This document shows positions 33,450-47,617 of a stretch of DNA of 64,000 nt, in pieces (the stretch's first letter is position 1; the number at the start of each line of letters is the position of its first letter). The translations under genes were made by a program, and so were the position numbers. Location: positions 89,825,666-89,889,665 of the forward strand of contig CM038216.1 of the NCBI GenBank assembly GCA_021442155.1. Direction: 5' to 3'. The notes under the pieces are model-generated. The model had not been told where the DNA came from, did no database searches, and saw nothing but the letters and a program-made list of their open reading frames with translations. The stretch is from Cymbidium sinense. Lineage: Eukaryota > Streptophyta > Magnoliopsida > Asparagales > Orchidaceae.

Positions 33450-34390
33450 CATGACTACTAACTGAGCCCAAACCTAGGCCACAGGCCACAACCCTCTAGA
33501 TCCTGGGCGGTGACCTCATGGGCCCTGGGCCTGGGCCTATACTAGTGCTGACCAAAAATGGCCTAAACCCTAAAATCCTAAATTCTATAACACCAGATAA
33601 AAACCACAAAAAACATAAACCAAAGACTAAATAAACCCAATAAAATCAAAAATCTAAAATAAGATAGATAAAATAAGTAACAAAATAAAACATAAACTAA
33701 AACTAGCCTAAGCTAAAGAAAATCCTAAACTAAATTAAATAAATAAAACCTAAACTAAACTAAAATTAAAACCTAAATAAATAAAAAAACTAAACTAATA
33801 AAAATAAATAAAATAAACTTAAAATAGATAAAATAAAACTAAAATAGACCTAAACCTAATAATAAACCTAAAAGTAAAACCTAAAATTAAAAAAATAAAC
33901 CTAACCCCTAAACTAAAAGATTAAACCTAATAAAATAAAATAAACATAAATAAACTAAATAAATAAACTAATAATAAACTGAGGACCTAAAATAAATAAA
34001 CCTGGGCCCTACTAAAATAAACCGAAAAAATAAAACTTAAACTAAAAGATAAAATAAAATCTAAAATCTCAACCTAACAAAAAATACTGAGCCTAAGGCC
34101 AAAGTCACTGACTTTTAAACTAGGCTGACCTAAATGAAATGACTAGCCCAACCACTGAGCCAAACCTAAAACTGAGCCTGACCCTAAACTGAGCTCTAAA
34201 GGATCTGACCTTGCCACTGACTCACGTTAAATTGGGCCTAAATCTTGAGCCTAAACTTTACCCTGGGCCACTAAACTCTTCCAACCACAGGCCCTGAGCC
34301 ACAGGCCTGAGCCCAACTCTATCCTGGGCAAACTACCTGACCCAAACCACTGGGCTCAACGTGAGCCTAAACCTACAAGACCTCTAAATA
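33450..34390 (+). repeat. GC-rich variant blocks
   Basis: Patches at 33450-33570 and 34080-34390 with CTGGGCC, CTGAGCC and CTGACC words, separated by C-poor repeats. No frame or RNA recognised. Confidence 0.6.
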
Positions 34391-34719
34391 ACCTAAAATA
34401 AAATAAATAAATAAACTTACAAAGATAAGATAAAATAAGATAAAAAATAAAACTTAAACTTAAAAAAGATAAAATAAACTAAAATAAACCCTAAACTAAA
34501 AAAATAAAACTAATATAAACCATAAAATAAAAAACTAAACATAAAATAAAATAAATTAAACCTAAAATAAAATAAAATTAAAACTAAATAAAACTAAAAA
34601 AATAATCCTAAAATAAATAAAAAATAAAACCAAAACCCTAAACTAAATAAAAAACCTAAACCTTAAATAAAATAAAATAAAATAAAATAAACCTAAACTT
34701 AAACTAAAATAAACTAAAC

Positions 34720-35129
34720 TAAAATAAATTAATCATAAATGTAAACCTAAAATAAAATATACCTAAACCCTAAACTGAATAAAATAAAATAAACTAAAAA
34801 TAAACATAAACCTAAACTAAAAAATAAAACCTAAAAATAAACCTAAAATAAAAAACAAAAATATAAACCTAAAAAAATAAAATAAAAACCTAAACCTAAA
34901 CCTAAAAATAAAATATAAAATCTAAACCTAAAAAATAAATTAAACATAAAACTAAACAAAAAAATAAACATAAACTTAAACCGACACAAAAAAATAAAGT
35001 AAAATAAAAAACCTAAACTAAAATAAATAAGCTAAACTAAATAAAAATAAAAAATAAATTAAACTGAAATAAATAAATAATAAACTAAATGAACATAAAC
35101 CTATAGGTTTACTTAATTTTAAAAAAAAA
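34720..35129 (+). repeat. Module B copy 3
   Basis: Nearly the same sequence as copy 2, including TTAAACCGACAC near 34976 and the boundary motif at 35096-35129. The spacing of the marker from copy 2 is about 2025 bases. Confidence 0.75.
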
Positions 35130-37080
35130 CCCTAAACCCTAAACCCTAAAATGAAAACCCTAAATCGTAAACCATAAATCCTAAACCCTAAACACTAATA
35201 CTAATTCTAAATCCTAAACCTACAACCCTAAAACCTAAATCGAAACCTAAAAATAAATCTAAACCTAAAGCTAAACCTAAAGCTAAACCTAAACCTACAA
35301 AATAAAACTCAACAAAAAATAAATCTAAACCTAAAGCTAAACCTAAACCTACAAAATAAACTAAAATAGAAAACCTAAACTAAAATAAACTAAACTTAAA
35401 TTAATAAATCATAAACTTAAACCTAAAATAAAATATACATAAACCCTAAACTAAATAAAAGAAAATAAAATAAACTAAAAATAAACCTAAACCTAAACTA
35501 AAAAAATAAACCCTAAAACCAAAAATGCTAAACCTTAAACTAAAACCTGAACCCTAAACTTTAAACATAAACCCTAAACCCTAAATCCTAAAAACCCTAA
35601 ACCCTAAACCCTAAAATCCTAAACCCTAAACCCTAAACCCTAAAACCTAAACCTTAAACCTTAAACCCTAAACCTTAAATGCTAAACCAAAAAAAAAAAC
35701 CTAAACCCTGAACCCCAAATCCTAAATTCTAAACTAACCTAACACCTTAAACCCAAAATCTTAAACCCTAAAAAGCTAAAAACTTAAACCAAAACTAAAT
35801 AAAACCTAAAAATTAAATCAATAAAAAAATCTAAACCAAAATAAAATAAAATAAATAAAATAAAATAAAAACATAAACTAAAACCTAAACCTAAACCTAA
35901 AAAGAAAAAAATCCTAAACTAAAATAAAATAAATAAAAACCTAAACTAAACTAAAAAATTAAAAACCTAAATAAAATAAAAACTAAACCTAAAATAAAAA
36001 TAAAATAAACTTAAAATAAAATAAAATAAAAACTAAATAGAATCCTAAACCTAAATAATACACCTAAAATAAAACCTAAAATTTTTAAAAAATAAAACCT
36101 AACCCCTAAACTAAAAAAAAATTAAACCTAAAATAAAAATAAAATAAACATAAACCCAAACTAAAATAAACTAAACTAAAATAAATAAAACCTAAACCTA
36201 AACCTAAAATAAGCTAAACATAAACCTAAACTAAAAAGAAAACCTGAAAATAAACTTAAAATAAAAACCTAAAACTTAAACCTAAAAAAAGTAAAATAAA
36301 AAACTAAAATTAATCCTGAACCCTAAAACCTAAAAACCCTAAACCCTAATCCTAAACTACTTTTTAAATCCCTAAACCTAAACTCAAACTAACCTTAAAC
36401 CCTAAACCCTAAACCCAAAACCCTAAACTGGAAATCCTAAACCCCAAACACTAAACCCTAAACTCTAAAACCCTAAACCCTAAACCCTAAACTAACCCTA
36501 AACCTAAACCCTAAACATTAAAAACTGGAAAGCCTAAACCTTAAACTCTAAACTTTAAACCCTAAACCCTAAACTCTTAACCCTAAACCCTAAACCCTAA
36601 ACATTAAACCCTAAACCTTAACTCTAAATCAAAAGCTTAAAACCCTAAACCCTAAAACCCAAAACCCTAAACCCAAAACTATAAACCCTAAAAACCTAAA
36701 AGCTTAAACTAAATAAAACCAAAAAAAAAAGACTAAACCTAAATAAAATAAAAAATAAAATAAAATAAAAACCTAAAATAAAACATAAACTTAAAAATAA
36801 AATAAAATAAACTAAAATAAAACCTTAACTAAACTAAAGAATAAAATAAACCTAAGAATATAAAAACCTTAATAAAATAAAACTAAATTTAAAATAAAAA
36901 TAAAATAAATCTAAAATAAAGTAAAATTAAAACTAAATAAAAACCTAAACCTAAAAAAAAAATCTTAAAAATAAATAAAAAATAAAACCTAAACCCTAAA
37001 CTAAATAAAAAAACATAAACCTTAAATCAAAATAAAATAAACAAAATAAAATAAACCTAAACCTAAACTAAAATAAAATA

Positions 37081-37490
37081 AACTTAAATAAATAAATCAT
37101 AAACGTAAACCTAAAATAAAATTTACCTAAACCCTAAACTAAATAAAATAAAATAAACTAAAAATAAACCTAAACCTAAACTAAAAAATAAAACCTAAAA
37201 ATAAACCTAAAATAAAAACCAAAAACATATACCTAAAAAAATAAAATAAATACCTAAACTTAAACCTAAAAATAAAAAATAGAACCTACACCTAAAAAAT
37301 AAATTAAACATAAAACTAAACAAAAAAATAAACATAAACTTAAATCGACACAAAAAATAAAGTAAAATAAAAAACCTAAACTAAAATAAATAAATTGAAG
37401 TAAATAAAAATAAAAAATAAAATAAACTAAAATAAATAAAAAATAAACTAAATAAACCTAAACCTATAGGTTTACTTAATTTAAAAAAAA
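37081..37490 (+). repeat. Module B copy 4
   Basis: Same order again, with TTAAATCGACAC near 37340 and CCTATAGGTTTACTTAATTT at 37464-37483. The marker spacing from copy 3 is about 2364 bases. A shorter echo of the first half of the module follows each copy by about 560-670 bases (30195, 33309, 35393, 37719). Confidence 0.75.
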
Positions 37491-38891
37491 AACCCTAAGC
37501 CCTAAACCCTAAATCCTAAACCCTAAACCCTAAATCTTAAACCATAAATCCTAAACCCTAAACACTAAAACTAACCCTAAACCCTAAACCTATAACCCTA
37601 AAACCTAAACCTAAACCTAAAAATAAAATAAAAATAAAACTCAATAAAAAATATAGCTAACCTTAAACCTAAACCTAAACCTACAAAATAAACTAAAATA
37701 AAAAAAACTAAAATAAACTAAACTTAAATAAAAAAATCATAAACGTAAACCTAAAATAAAATATACCTAAACCCTAAACTAAATAAAATAAAATAAACTA
37801 AAAATAAACCTAAATATAAACTTAAAATAAATCTTAAAACAAAACCAAAACCCTAAACCTTAAACTAAAACCAAAACCCTAAACTTTAAACCTAAACCCT
37901 AAACCCTAAACCCTAAAAACCCTAAACCCTAAACCCTAAACCCTAAACCCTAAAACCCTAAACCCTAAACCATAAACCCTAAAACTTAAACCTTAAACAT
38001 TAAAGCCTAAACCCTAAATGCTAAACCAAGAAAAAAAAAGAAAACCCTAAGTCCTAAACCCCAAACCCTAAATCCTAAACTAACCCTACACCTTAAACCC
38101 TAAATCCTAAACCCTAAAAAGCTAAAAACTTAAACCTAAACTAAATAAAACCTAAAAATAAAATCAAAAAAAAATTTAAACAAAAATAAAATAAAATAAA
38201 TAAAACAAAATAAAAACATAAACTAAAACCTAAACCTAAACCTAAAAGGAAAATAAAACTCTAACTAAAATAAAATAAATAAAAACTTAAACTAAACTAA
38301 AAAATTAAAAACTTAAATAAAATAAAAAATAAACCTAAAATAAAAATAAAATAAACTTCAAATAAAATAAAATAAAGACTAAATAGAAACCTAAACCTAA
38401 ATAATAAACCTAAAAATAAAACCTAAAATTAAATAAAAAATAAAACCTAACCCTAAACTAAAAAAAACTAAACCTAAAGTAAAAAATAAAATAAACATAA
38501 ACCCAAACTAAAATAAACTAAACTAAAATAAATAAAGCTTAAACCAAAACCTAAAATAAGCTAAACCTAAACCTAAAATAAAAAGGAAACCTGAAAATAA
38601 ACCTAAAATAAAAACCTAAAACTTAAACCAAAAAAAAAAAAAAAATATCTAAAATAAATCTTAAAAATGAAAAATAGAACCTAGATCTAAAAAATAAAAT
38701 AAAAATAAAACTAAACTTAAAAAATAAATATAAACTTAAACATGAACCAAAAAATAAACTAAAATTAAAAAAACCTAAGCTAAAATAAATAAACCTAAAA
38801 TAAATAAACTAAACTAAATAAAAATAAAAATAAACATAAATCAAAATAAAATAGAAAATAAACTAAAATAATGAAATGATAAACTAAATAA

Positions 38892-38920
38892 ACCTAAACC
38901 CACTAGTTTACTTAATTTTT
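38892..38920 (+). repeat. Boundary motif
   Basis: CCCACTAGTTTACTTAATTT followed by a T/A run, then CCCT-type repeats. Other right-array copies begin near 39287, 40765, 41229, 44379, 45211, 46219, 47051, 49107, 51509, 54321, 55381, 55591, 58213, 59254, 61271, 61949 and 63201. Confidence 0.75.
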
Positions 38921-41495
38921 TCTAAATAAAAAAACCCTGACCCTAGACCATAAACTCTCAAATCCTAAAAACATAAACCTAAACTAAACAAAACCTAAAA
39001 ATAAAATAAATAAAAAATTTAAACCTAAATAAAATAAAATAAAATTAAAACAAAAACTAAACTAAAATAAAATAAATAAAAATTGTAACAAAACTAAAAA
39101 ATAAAATAAACCTAAATATTAAAAACCTAAATAAATTAAAAATAAAACAAAAAATAAAAATAAAATAAACTTAAAATAAAGCAAAAATAAAAACCTAAAA
39201 ATAAATAAAAAAACCTAAACCCCTAAAAAAACCTAAACCTAAATTAAAATAAATTAAAACAAATGAAAAATAAACTGAATAAACTAAAACCTACCAGTTT
39301 ACTTAATTTAAAAAAAATTTAAAAAAAAGCCTAACCCTAAAACCTAAACCCTAAAACTAACCCTAAACCCTAAAATCTAAACCCTAAACCTACTACCCTA
39401 AACTCTAAACCCACACTCCCACCCACTTGAAACCCTAAACTCTAACCACCCTAAACTCCCAACCTCAACCTCACTTATAACCCAAACCAAACTTAACCCT
39501 AAAAGTCATAAACCCTAATCCCAAACTAACCAAACCCTAAATCCCAAAATAAACTCTAAACCTAACCTCTACTCAGACCCTTAACTAATCCTCCCTCCTA
39601 AACTGACACTAAAACCCTAAATCATAAACCTAAATCTTCCAAACTACTGACCTAAACCTATAAAACTATAAACCATAAAGTTTAAACTACTAAATCACTA
39701 CTAAACCTAAAGCCTATAAACCCTAAATTCACTCCTAAACTCCCTCCTACAAACCCTAAACTCCCTTAAACCCAAACCTAAAACCCCAAGCATCCCTATA
39801 CCCTAAGTAAACCCTAAACACTAAGCTAAACCTTTTCCCTAAACCCTAATTCATAAACCCTAAAAACCATAAACCCTAAAGCCTAAACATTAAACCTTAA
39901 ACCTTAACCCTAAAATCTGACCCTAAACCCTAATCCGAAACCCTAAAGCCAAAAACCCTAAACCCTAAAACCCTAAACCCTAAACCCTAAAAACCTAAAA
40001 ACCTAAACCTAAACTAACTAAAACATAAAAATAAAATATATAAAAAAGCCTAAACCTAAGTAAAATTAAAAAATATATAAAATAAAAAGCTAAACTAAAA
40101 CCTAAACCTAAACTTAAAAATAAAATAAATTAAACTAATAAAAATAAACTAAAATAAAGTAAATAAAAACCTTAAGTTAACTAAAAATAAAATAAAATAA
40201 AGAATTAAAAACTTAAATGAAATCAAAACTATACATAAAATAAAAATAAAATAAACTAGGATAAACCTAAAATAAAAAGTAAATAAAAACCTAAACTGAA
40301 AAATAAACCTAAAAATAAATAAAAAATAAAACCTAAACACTTAACTATAAAAAAACCTAAACCTAAAATAAATATATAATAAATAAAATAAAATAAACCT
40401 AAACCTAAACTAAAATAAACTAAACTAAAAGAAAGAAAACCTAAACCTAAACTAAAGAAAATATAAAAAACTAAAAATAAACCTAAAGCTAAACTAAAAA
40501 ATTAAACCTAAAAGTCAACCTAAAATAAAAAACTAAAACCTAAACTGAAAAAATAAATAAAAACCTAAACCTAAACCTAAAAAATTAAAAATAAAACCTA
40601 TACCTAGAAAATAAAATAACTATCAAAATTAAAATAAACTAAAATAAAAAAACCTAAAATAAATAAACTAAACCAAATAAAAATAAAAAATAAACCAAAA
40701 TAAAAATAAAAAATAAAATAAACTAAAATAAATAATAAATAAACCAAATAAACTTAATAAACTTGAACCTATCGGTTTACTTAATTTTAAAAAAAAACCA
40801 ATAAACCCTAAATCCTATACCCGAAACCTTAAACCCTAAACCAAAAAAGCATTAAACCTAAACATAAACTAAAATAAACTAAACCTAAACCCTAAACAAA
40901 TAAAGTAAAATAAACTCAAAAAAAAATCTCAACCTAAACTAAAAAATAGAACCTAAAATTAAGCTTAAATAAAAACCTAAAACATAAACCTTAAAAAATA
41001 AATAAAAACCTAAACCTAAATTGAAAAATAAGAAATAAAATAAAAATAAAACTCAACTAAAAATAAACCTAAACTTAAAAAATAAAATAAAATAAAAAAC
41101 CAAAACTAAAATAAACAATCCTAAAATAAATGAACAATACTAAATAAAAATAAAAAATAATCCTAAATAAAAACATAAAATAAATTAAACTAAAATAATT
41201 AAAAAATAGACTAGATAAATTAAAAAAACCTAAACCTGCCAGTTTACTTAATTTAAAAAAGAAACCCATAAACCCTAAATCCTAAATCGTAAACCCTAAA
41301 AAACCCTATACTCTAAACCCTAACCCTTAACCATGAACCCTAAATCCTAAACCCTAAAAGCATGAACCCTAAAACCCTAAACCCTAACCCTAAACCCTAA
41401 ACCCTAAACCCTAAACCCTAAACATAAACCTAAAGTAACTAAGTAAATTAAAAAATAAAACTAAACACTAAAACCTAATGGACCTAAACCCTATG

Positions 41496-41827
41496 AATGA
41501 GCAGAACCTTGACGGCAAGAACATCACCACAACCCTCGCCAACATATATATGGTGGTGGAGAGGCGAGGTTCTGTAATAATGGTTGGGGTTATGGAGGTT
41601 ACATCCATTATGGTGGCGGAGGGAGAGATAGGGGATATGATGGTGGGTCCTGCTACTCGAGAGCTCGCGGTGGTTTCGATTAGAATTGGAGAAACTATAG
41701 AATGGATGATCCGATCTACTCATTTTTTATCTATGTCGTCACTTGTGCTCTAGAAAATTTGGTGTGTTACTTGTTGATGAAATGAAAAATAAGAAATGTT
41801 GAATATGAATTTGTTCTCTATTAAAAA
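41496..41827 (+). pseudogene. GR-RBP 3' fragment, copy 4, internally deleted
   Basis: Begins NEQNLDGKNITT after an in-frame ATG (41493-41495), so M-N-x-Q resembles the natural RRM end M-N-G-Q. Much of the glycine-rich middle is deleted or shifted. The frame is recovered as NNGWGYGGYIHYGGGGRDRG then YDGGSCYSRARGGFD, a stop, and NWRN. The 3' UTR is shortened by an internal deletion after CCGATCTACT and ends at TTCTCTATTAAAAAAC. Confidence 0.82.
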
Positions 41828-42945
41828 ACTAAAAAACTTAAACCTTAAACTAAAATCTGAACCATAAACCTAAAACCAAAACCCTAAACTGTAAACCATA
41901 AAACCTCTAAACCATAAACCGTAAACCGTAAACCCTAAAACCCTAAATCTGAAACCCTAAACCCTAAAACTTAAACACTAAACCTTAAACCCTAAACCCG
42001 AAACCCTAAACCCAAAAAAAAACAAAAACCCTAAACCCTAAAAAAAAACCTTAAACATTAAACCCTATAACCTTACAACCCTAAACCCTAAATCCAAAAC
42101 CCTAAACCCTAAACCTTCAACCTAACCCTAAACCCTTAACCTAAAACCCTAAACCCTTAACCTACAACCCTAAACCTTAAAAAACCCTAAACCCAAAAAC
42201 CTAAACTAACCCAAAACACTAAACCTTAAACCCTAAACCCTAAATGCTAAACCTTAAACCATAAATCTTAAACCCTAATAACCGTAAACCATAAACTCTA
42301 TAACTCTAAACCCTAAACACTAAACCCTAAACCCTAAACCAAAACCCTAAAACCTTAAACCCTAAATCATAAACCCTAAACCCTAAACCCTAAAAAGCTA
42401 AAAACCTAAATAAAAAAACATAAACCTAAAACTAAATTAAAATAAAAAGTAAAAATAAATGGAAATAAAATAAATAAAAAACTAAACTAAACTAAAAATA
42501 ATAAAATAAACCTAAGAATAAAAAATTGACATAAAATAAAAACTAAACATAAAATAAAAATATAATAAACCTAAAATAAAATGAAGTAAAAACTAAATAA
42601 AAACTTAAACCTAAAAAATAAACCTAAGAATAAAACCTAAAAATAAATAAGATAAACCTAAACCTAAACCCTAAACTACAAAAAAAAAAATTAAACCTAA
42701 AATATAAATAAAATAAACCTATGCCTAAACTAAAATAATATAAAATAAAATAAACCAACATTAACCTAATCCTAAAATATACTAAGCCTAAACATAAATT
42801 AATTAAAATAAAATAAACTAAAAATAAACCTAAGCATAAACTAAAAAATAAAACCAAAAATAAACTAAAAATAAAAAGCTCAAACCCAAACCTAAATAAA
42901 TAAAATAAAATTTAAACATAAACCTAAAAATAAAAAATAAAACCT
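41828..42945 (+). repeat. Telomere-like array between GR-RBP copies 4 and 5
   Basis: Near-canonical CCCTAAA for about 580 bases, then C-poor repeats. The short minus-strand hydrophobic frame near 42624-42857 is repeat-derived. No gene. Confidence 0.88.
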
Positions 42946-43181
42946 AGGGATTTTGACGAGAACTAGAGAAACAGAATAAAGGCCGATCCGATCTACTACT
43001 TATGGAATATTGTCTTTATAACAGAGACACTTCTAGTTATCTAGAATTTTTTATTTGCTCTATACATGCTCATTTTTTATCTATGTCATCGCTTGTATCT
43101 TAGAAAGCTTGGTGTGTTACTTGGTTGATGAAATCTAAATGAAGAAATGTTGATTCTGAATTTATTCTCTGTTAAAAGAAA
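42946..43181 (+). pseudogene. GR-RBP 3' fragment, copy 5 (3' UTR plus last codons)
   Basis: Only the last few codons (GFDEN, a stop where Trp is expected, then RN) and about 200 bases of 3' UTR remain, from GGGATTTTGACGAGAAC to TTATTCTCTGTTAAAAG. It lacks the RRM end, the glycine-rich part and the leader, and lies only 1.45 kb after copy 4. It joins C-poor repeats directly on its 5' side. Confidence 0.82.
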
Positions 43182-46100
43182 ATCCAAAAACACTAAACCT
43201 TAAATTAAAACCTGAACTGCAAACATAAAACCAAAATCCTAAATCCTAAACCCTAAACCCTAACCCCTAAACCCTAAAATCCTAAACCATAAACCCTAAA
43301 TCCTAAAACCTAAGCCTTAAACCCTAAACCCTAAACCATAAACCCTAAACCTTAAGCCGTAAACCTACAACCCTAAACCTTTAAGCCTAAACCCTAAACC
43401 CTAAACCTTAAACCCAAAACCCTAAATCCTAATTAAAAAATTAAAAATAAAATAAAAATAAAACCTAAACCCTAATCTCTAAAATTAACCTTAAACCCTA
43501 AACCCTAAAACAAACCCCAAACCATAAACCCTAAAACCTATAACCTTAAACACTAAATCATAAACCTTAAACCCTAAGCCTTTAACCCTAAAACCTAAAC
43601 CATAAACCCTGAAAACCTAAAAGCATAAACCTAAACTAATTAAAACCTAAAAATAAAAATAAATAAAAAACCCTAAACTTAAATAAAATAATAAAATAAA
43701 ATAAAAATTAAAAAATAAAATAAAATAAAATAAATAAAAACCTAAACAAAACTAAAAAACTAAAATAAACTTAAAAATAAAAAACTTAAATAAAATCAAA
43801 ATTAAACAAAAAATAAAAGTAAAATAAACCTAAAATAAACTAAAATAAAAACTAAATAAAAACCTAAACTAAGAAAATAAACCTAAAAATAAATAAAAAA
43901 TAAAACCTAAACCTAAAATAAATAAAAAAAAATAAACTTAAACCTAAACTATAACAAATTAGACTAAAATAAATAAAACATAAACCTAAACCTAAAATAA
44001 ACTAAACCTAAACCCTAAAATAAATAAAATTAAATTAATTAAAATTAAACCTAAACCAAAACTAAAAAAATAAAACCTAAAAATAAACCTAAAATGGAAA
44101 CCTAAATCGAAACCTAAAAAAATAAAATAAAAACCTAAACTTAAACTTAAAAATAAAAAATAAAACCTAAACCAAAAAAATAAAATAAAAATAAAATAGA
44201 ACTAAAAAATAAACATAAACCTAAAGCTAAACCAAAAAAATAAACTAAAATAAAAAACCTAAACAAAATAAATAGACCTAAAATAAATAAAATAAACTAA
44301 ATAAAAAAACCTAAATGAAAATAAAAAAATAAAATAAACTAAAATAAATAAAAAATAAACTAAATAAACTACAAAAAACCTAAACCAACCAGTTTACTGA
44401 ATTTCAAAAAAAAAACCCCTAAACCTTAAACCATAAACCCTAAATCCTAAACCTTAAACAGTAAACCATGAACCCTAAAACTAATCCTAAATCTTGAACA
44501 CTAAAATTAACCCTAAATCTTGAACCCTAAACCTGTAGCCTTAAACCTACAACCATAAAACCTAAACCCTAAACCCTAAACACTCAAATATTTTAAACCC
44601 TAAATCCTAAACCCTAAACTTTAAATTCTAAACCCTAAACCTTATCCCCATCCTTAAACCCTAACCCTAAACATTAACCCTAAACCCTAAAATAATAAAC
44701 CCTATACCCTAAACTAACCCTAAACTATAAACCCTAAAGCCTAAAAACCCTAAAGCCTAAAGCCTAAACCATAAACCATAAACTAATCCTAAACCCTAAA
44801 CCCTACCCCTAAACTAACCCTAAACCCTAAGTTAACCCTAAACCCTAAACCCTAAATTCTAAAAACCATAAACACTAAAGGTTAAACACTAAACCCTAAA
44901 TTGTAAACCCTAAACCCTAACCCAAAACCCTAAACCCTAAAACCTTAAACCTAAACCCTAAAAACCCAAACCTAAAAAATAAAATAAAATCCTAAACCTA
45001 AACTTAAAAATAAAAAATAAAACATAAACCTAAAAAATAAAATAAAAATAAAAATAAACTAAAAAATAGACCTCAAATTAAACATAAACCTAAAAAATAA
45101 ACTAAAATAAATAAACCTAATAGAAGTAAATTAAACTAAATAAAAATAAAAAAGAATCTAAATAAATAAAACAAAATAAACTAACAGAAATAAAAAATAA
45201 TCTAAATATACCTAAACCTACAAATTTACTTAATTTAAAAAAATAAATAAAAATAAAAAAAACCCTAAAACCTAAACCTACAACTTACAACCCTAAACGC
45301 TAAACCCTAAAACACTTATCCCTAAACCCTAAACCCTAAAACTTAAACACTAAACCCTAAACACTAAACCTTAAACACTTAACCCTAAAACCTAAACCCT
45401 AAAACCTAAAACCCTAAACCCTAAACCTTAGGCCCTAAACCCCAAACACTAAACCCTAAACCCTAAACCCTAAAAACTTAAAGCTAAATTAAATAAAACC
45501 TAAAAATAAAATGAATAAAAAAAGATAAACCTATATAAAATAAAAAAAGGAAATAAATTAAAACTAAAAACTAAACTAAATTAAAATAAATAGAAACCTA
45601 AATTAAACAGAAAAATAAATAACCTAAAATTAAAATTAAACCTGAAATAAAAATCAAATAAACCTAAAAAAATAAAATAAAAATGAAATAAAAACATAAA
45701 CCTAAAAACTAAACCTAAAAGTAATACCTAAAAATAAATCCTAAACCCTAAACTAAAAAAAAAACCTAAGCGAAAAATAAAAACAAAATAAACTTAAACT
45801 TAAACTAAAATAAACTAAACTATAATAAATAAAACATAAACCTAAGCCTAAAATAAACTAAATCTAATCCTAAACATAAACTACATAAAATAAGATAAAC
45901 TAAAAATAAACCTAAACCTAAACTTCAAAATAAACCCTAAAAATAAATCTAAAATAAAAACCTAAAACCTAAACCTAAAAAAATAAAATAAAAACCTAAA
46001 CCTAAACATAAAAATAAAAAATAAAACATAAACCTAAAAAATAAAATAAAACTAAACATAAACCTAAACCTAAAAAATAAATTAAAATAAAAAAAAATTG

Positions 46101-47365
46101 AACTAAACTAAGAAAAAAGCTAAAATAATAAACTAAACCAAATAAAAATAACAAAAAGCTAAATCAAAATAAAAATTAAAATGAACTAAAATAAATAAAA
46201 AATAAACAAAATAGATCTTAACCTGTTAGTTTACTTACTTTAAAATAATAATAATATAAAATAATAAAATAAATAATAATAAAACCCAAACCCTAAATGT
46301 AAACTCGAAACATAAATCTAAACCATAAACTGCTAAACCCTAAACCCTAAACCTAAAACCCTAACCTCTAAACCCTTGACCCAACCCCAAATCCTAAACC
46401 CTAAACCATTAAACCACCTAAACCCAACCAACCCTACCAACCTCCCCTAAACCTAAATCTAACCCTACCCCAGGCCCTAAACTACCACTCCAAACCCACC
46501 TAAACTCCTCCCTAAACTCTCTAACTAGTGCTCCTGAAACTCCCAAAACTCTTACTGAACCTGATCCTGGTTTAAATAAACTTAAACCTCCAAACTGACT
46601 CAACCACTTAAACCATCCCAAGACTTAGGCTCTAAATAAAACTAAATAAACTAAGAAAAGAGCATCCCTAAACCCCAAATCTAAAACCACCTTAAACCTA
46701 AACCTACCCTCTCTAAACTAAACCCTAAACCCCATTCACTTCCCTCCTTAAACCCTAAAACCCTAAACTTTAAATAAACACTAAATCTTAAACCCTAAAC
46801 CCTAACCCTAAACCATAAAACCTAAAACCCTAACCCTAAACCCTAAACCCTAAAACCTAAAAACCTAAACCTACAAAATAAAATAAAATAAAACTCAACT
46901 AAACATAAACCTAAACCTAAACTTAAACCTAAATAATAAAGATAAAACCTTAAATAAATAAACTAAACTTTGTAAAAATAAAATATATACCTAATTAAAA
47001 TTAAAATAAAATAAACTAAAATAAATAAAATAAACTCGTAAACTAAATAAATCTAAACCTGTGAGTTTACTTGATTTAAAAAAAGAAACCCTAAACCCTA
47101 AATGCTAAACCCTAAACCCTAAATCCTAAACCCTAAAACTAACCCTAAATCCTAACCCTCTAAACCCATCACTAAACCTACAACCCAAACCTAAACCTTA
47201 AAACCCAACCCTAAACCCTAACCCTAAACCCTAAACCCTAAAATCATAAACCATAAAGCATTAAACCCTAAACCCTAAACCCCAAACTCTAAACCTATAT
47301 AAATTAAAAGATAAACCTAAATCCTAAAACCTAATAAACCTAAACCTAAACTTAACCTTAAACTT
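43182..47365 (+). repeat. Telomere-like array between GR-RBP copies 5 and 6
   Basis: Alternating canonical (43240-43420, 44420-44950, 45290-45480, 46800-46860) and C-poor domains with boundary motifs at 44379, 45211, 46219 and 47051. A C-rich variant patch (CCAACCCTACCAACCTCCCC) lies at 46380-46740. No gene. Confidence 0.88.
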
Positions 47366-47617
47366 ATACTCGAGAAGCTAGGGTAGTTCTGATGGGAACT
47401 GGAGAAACAGAAGAACGGGCGATCCGATCTGCTACTAATGAAACTGTGTCTTTATAAAAGAGATAGTTCTAATTATCTAAAGTTCTTGATTTGTTCTATG
47501 CGTGCTCATTTTTATATCTATATTGTTGCTTGTGTCTAAGAAAACTTAATGTGTTCATTGGTTGATGAAATTGAAAAGAATAAATATTGAATCTGAATTT
47601 ATTCTATATTAAAAAAC
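47366..47617 (+). pseudogene. GR-RBP 3' fragment, copy 6 (leader fused to C-terminus)
   Basis: The conserved telomere-like leader (about 47283-47365) runs straight into YSRS, a stop, then GSSDGNWRN, skipping the RRM end and most of the glycine-rich region. The last codons are in frame to the original stop region and are followed by about 200 bases of 3' UTR ending TTTATTCTATATTAAAAAAC. The internal deletion shows that leader and UTR travel together. Confidence 0.83.

Larger units (their letters stand above)
28866..41495 (+). repeat. Long degenerate telomere-like array, CCCTAAA orientation
   Basis: This is 12.6 kb without a gene. Alternating domains are C-poor repeats (AAAATAAACTAAA), a boundary motif, and near-canonical CCCTAAA (best at 35570-35660, 36450-36680, 37890-37990, 39950-40000 and 41370-41430). 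GC-rich blocks cluster at 30330-34390. A recurrent ~400 bp module is described separately. C-rich variants (CCCACTCCCACCC) occur around 39400-39800. Confidence 0.9.

Noticed and set aside
29637..37490. CRISPR-like array from regular repeats
   Set aside because: Units are hundreds of bases to kilobases long, with repeat-derived spacers, in a plant-type nuclear context; no cas genes.
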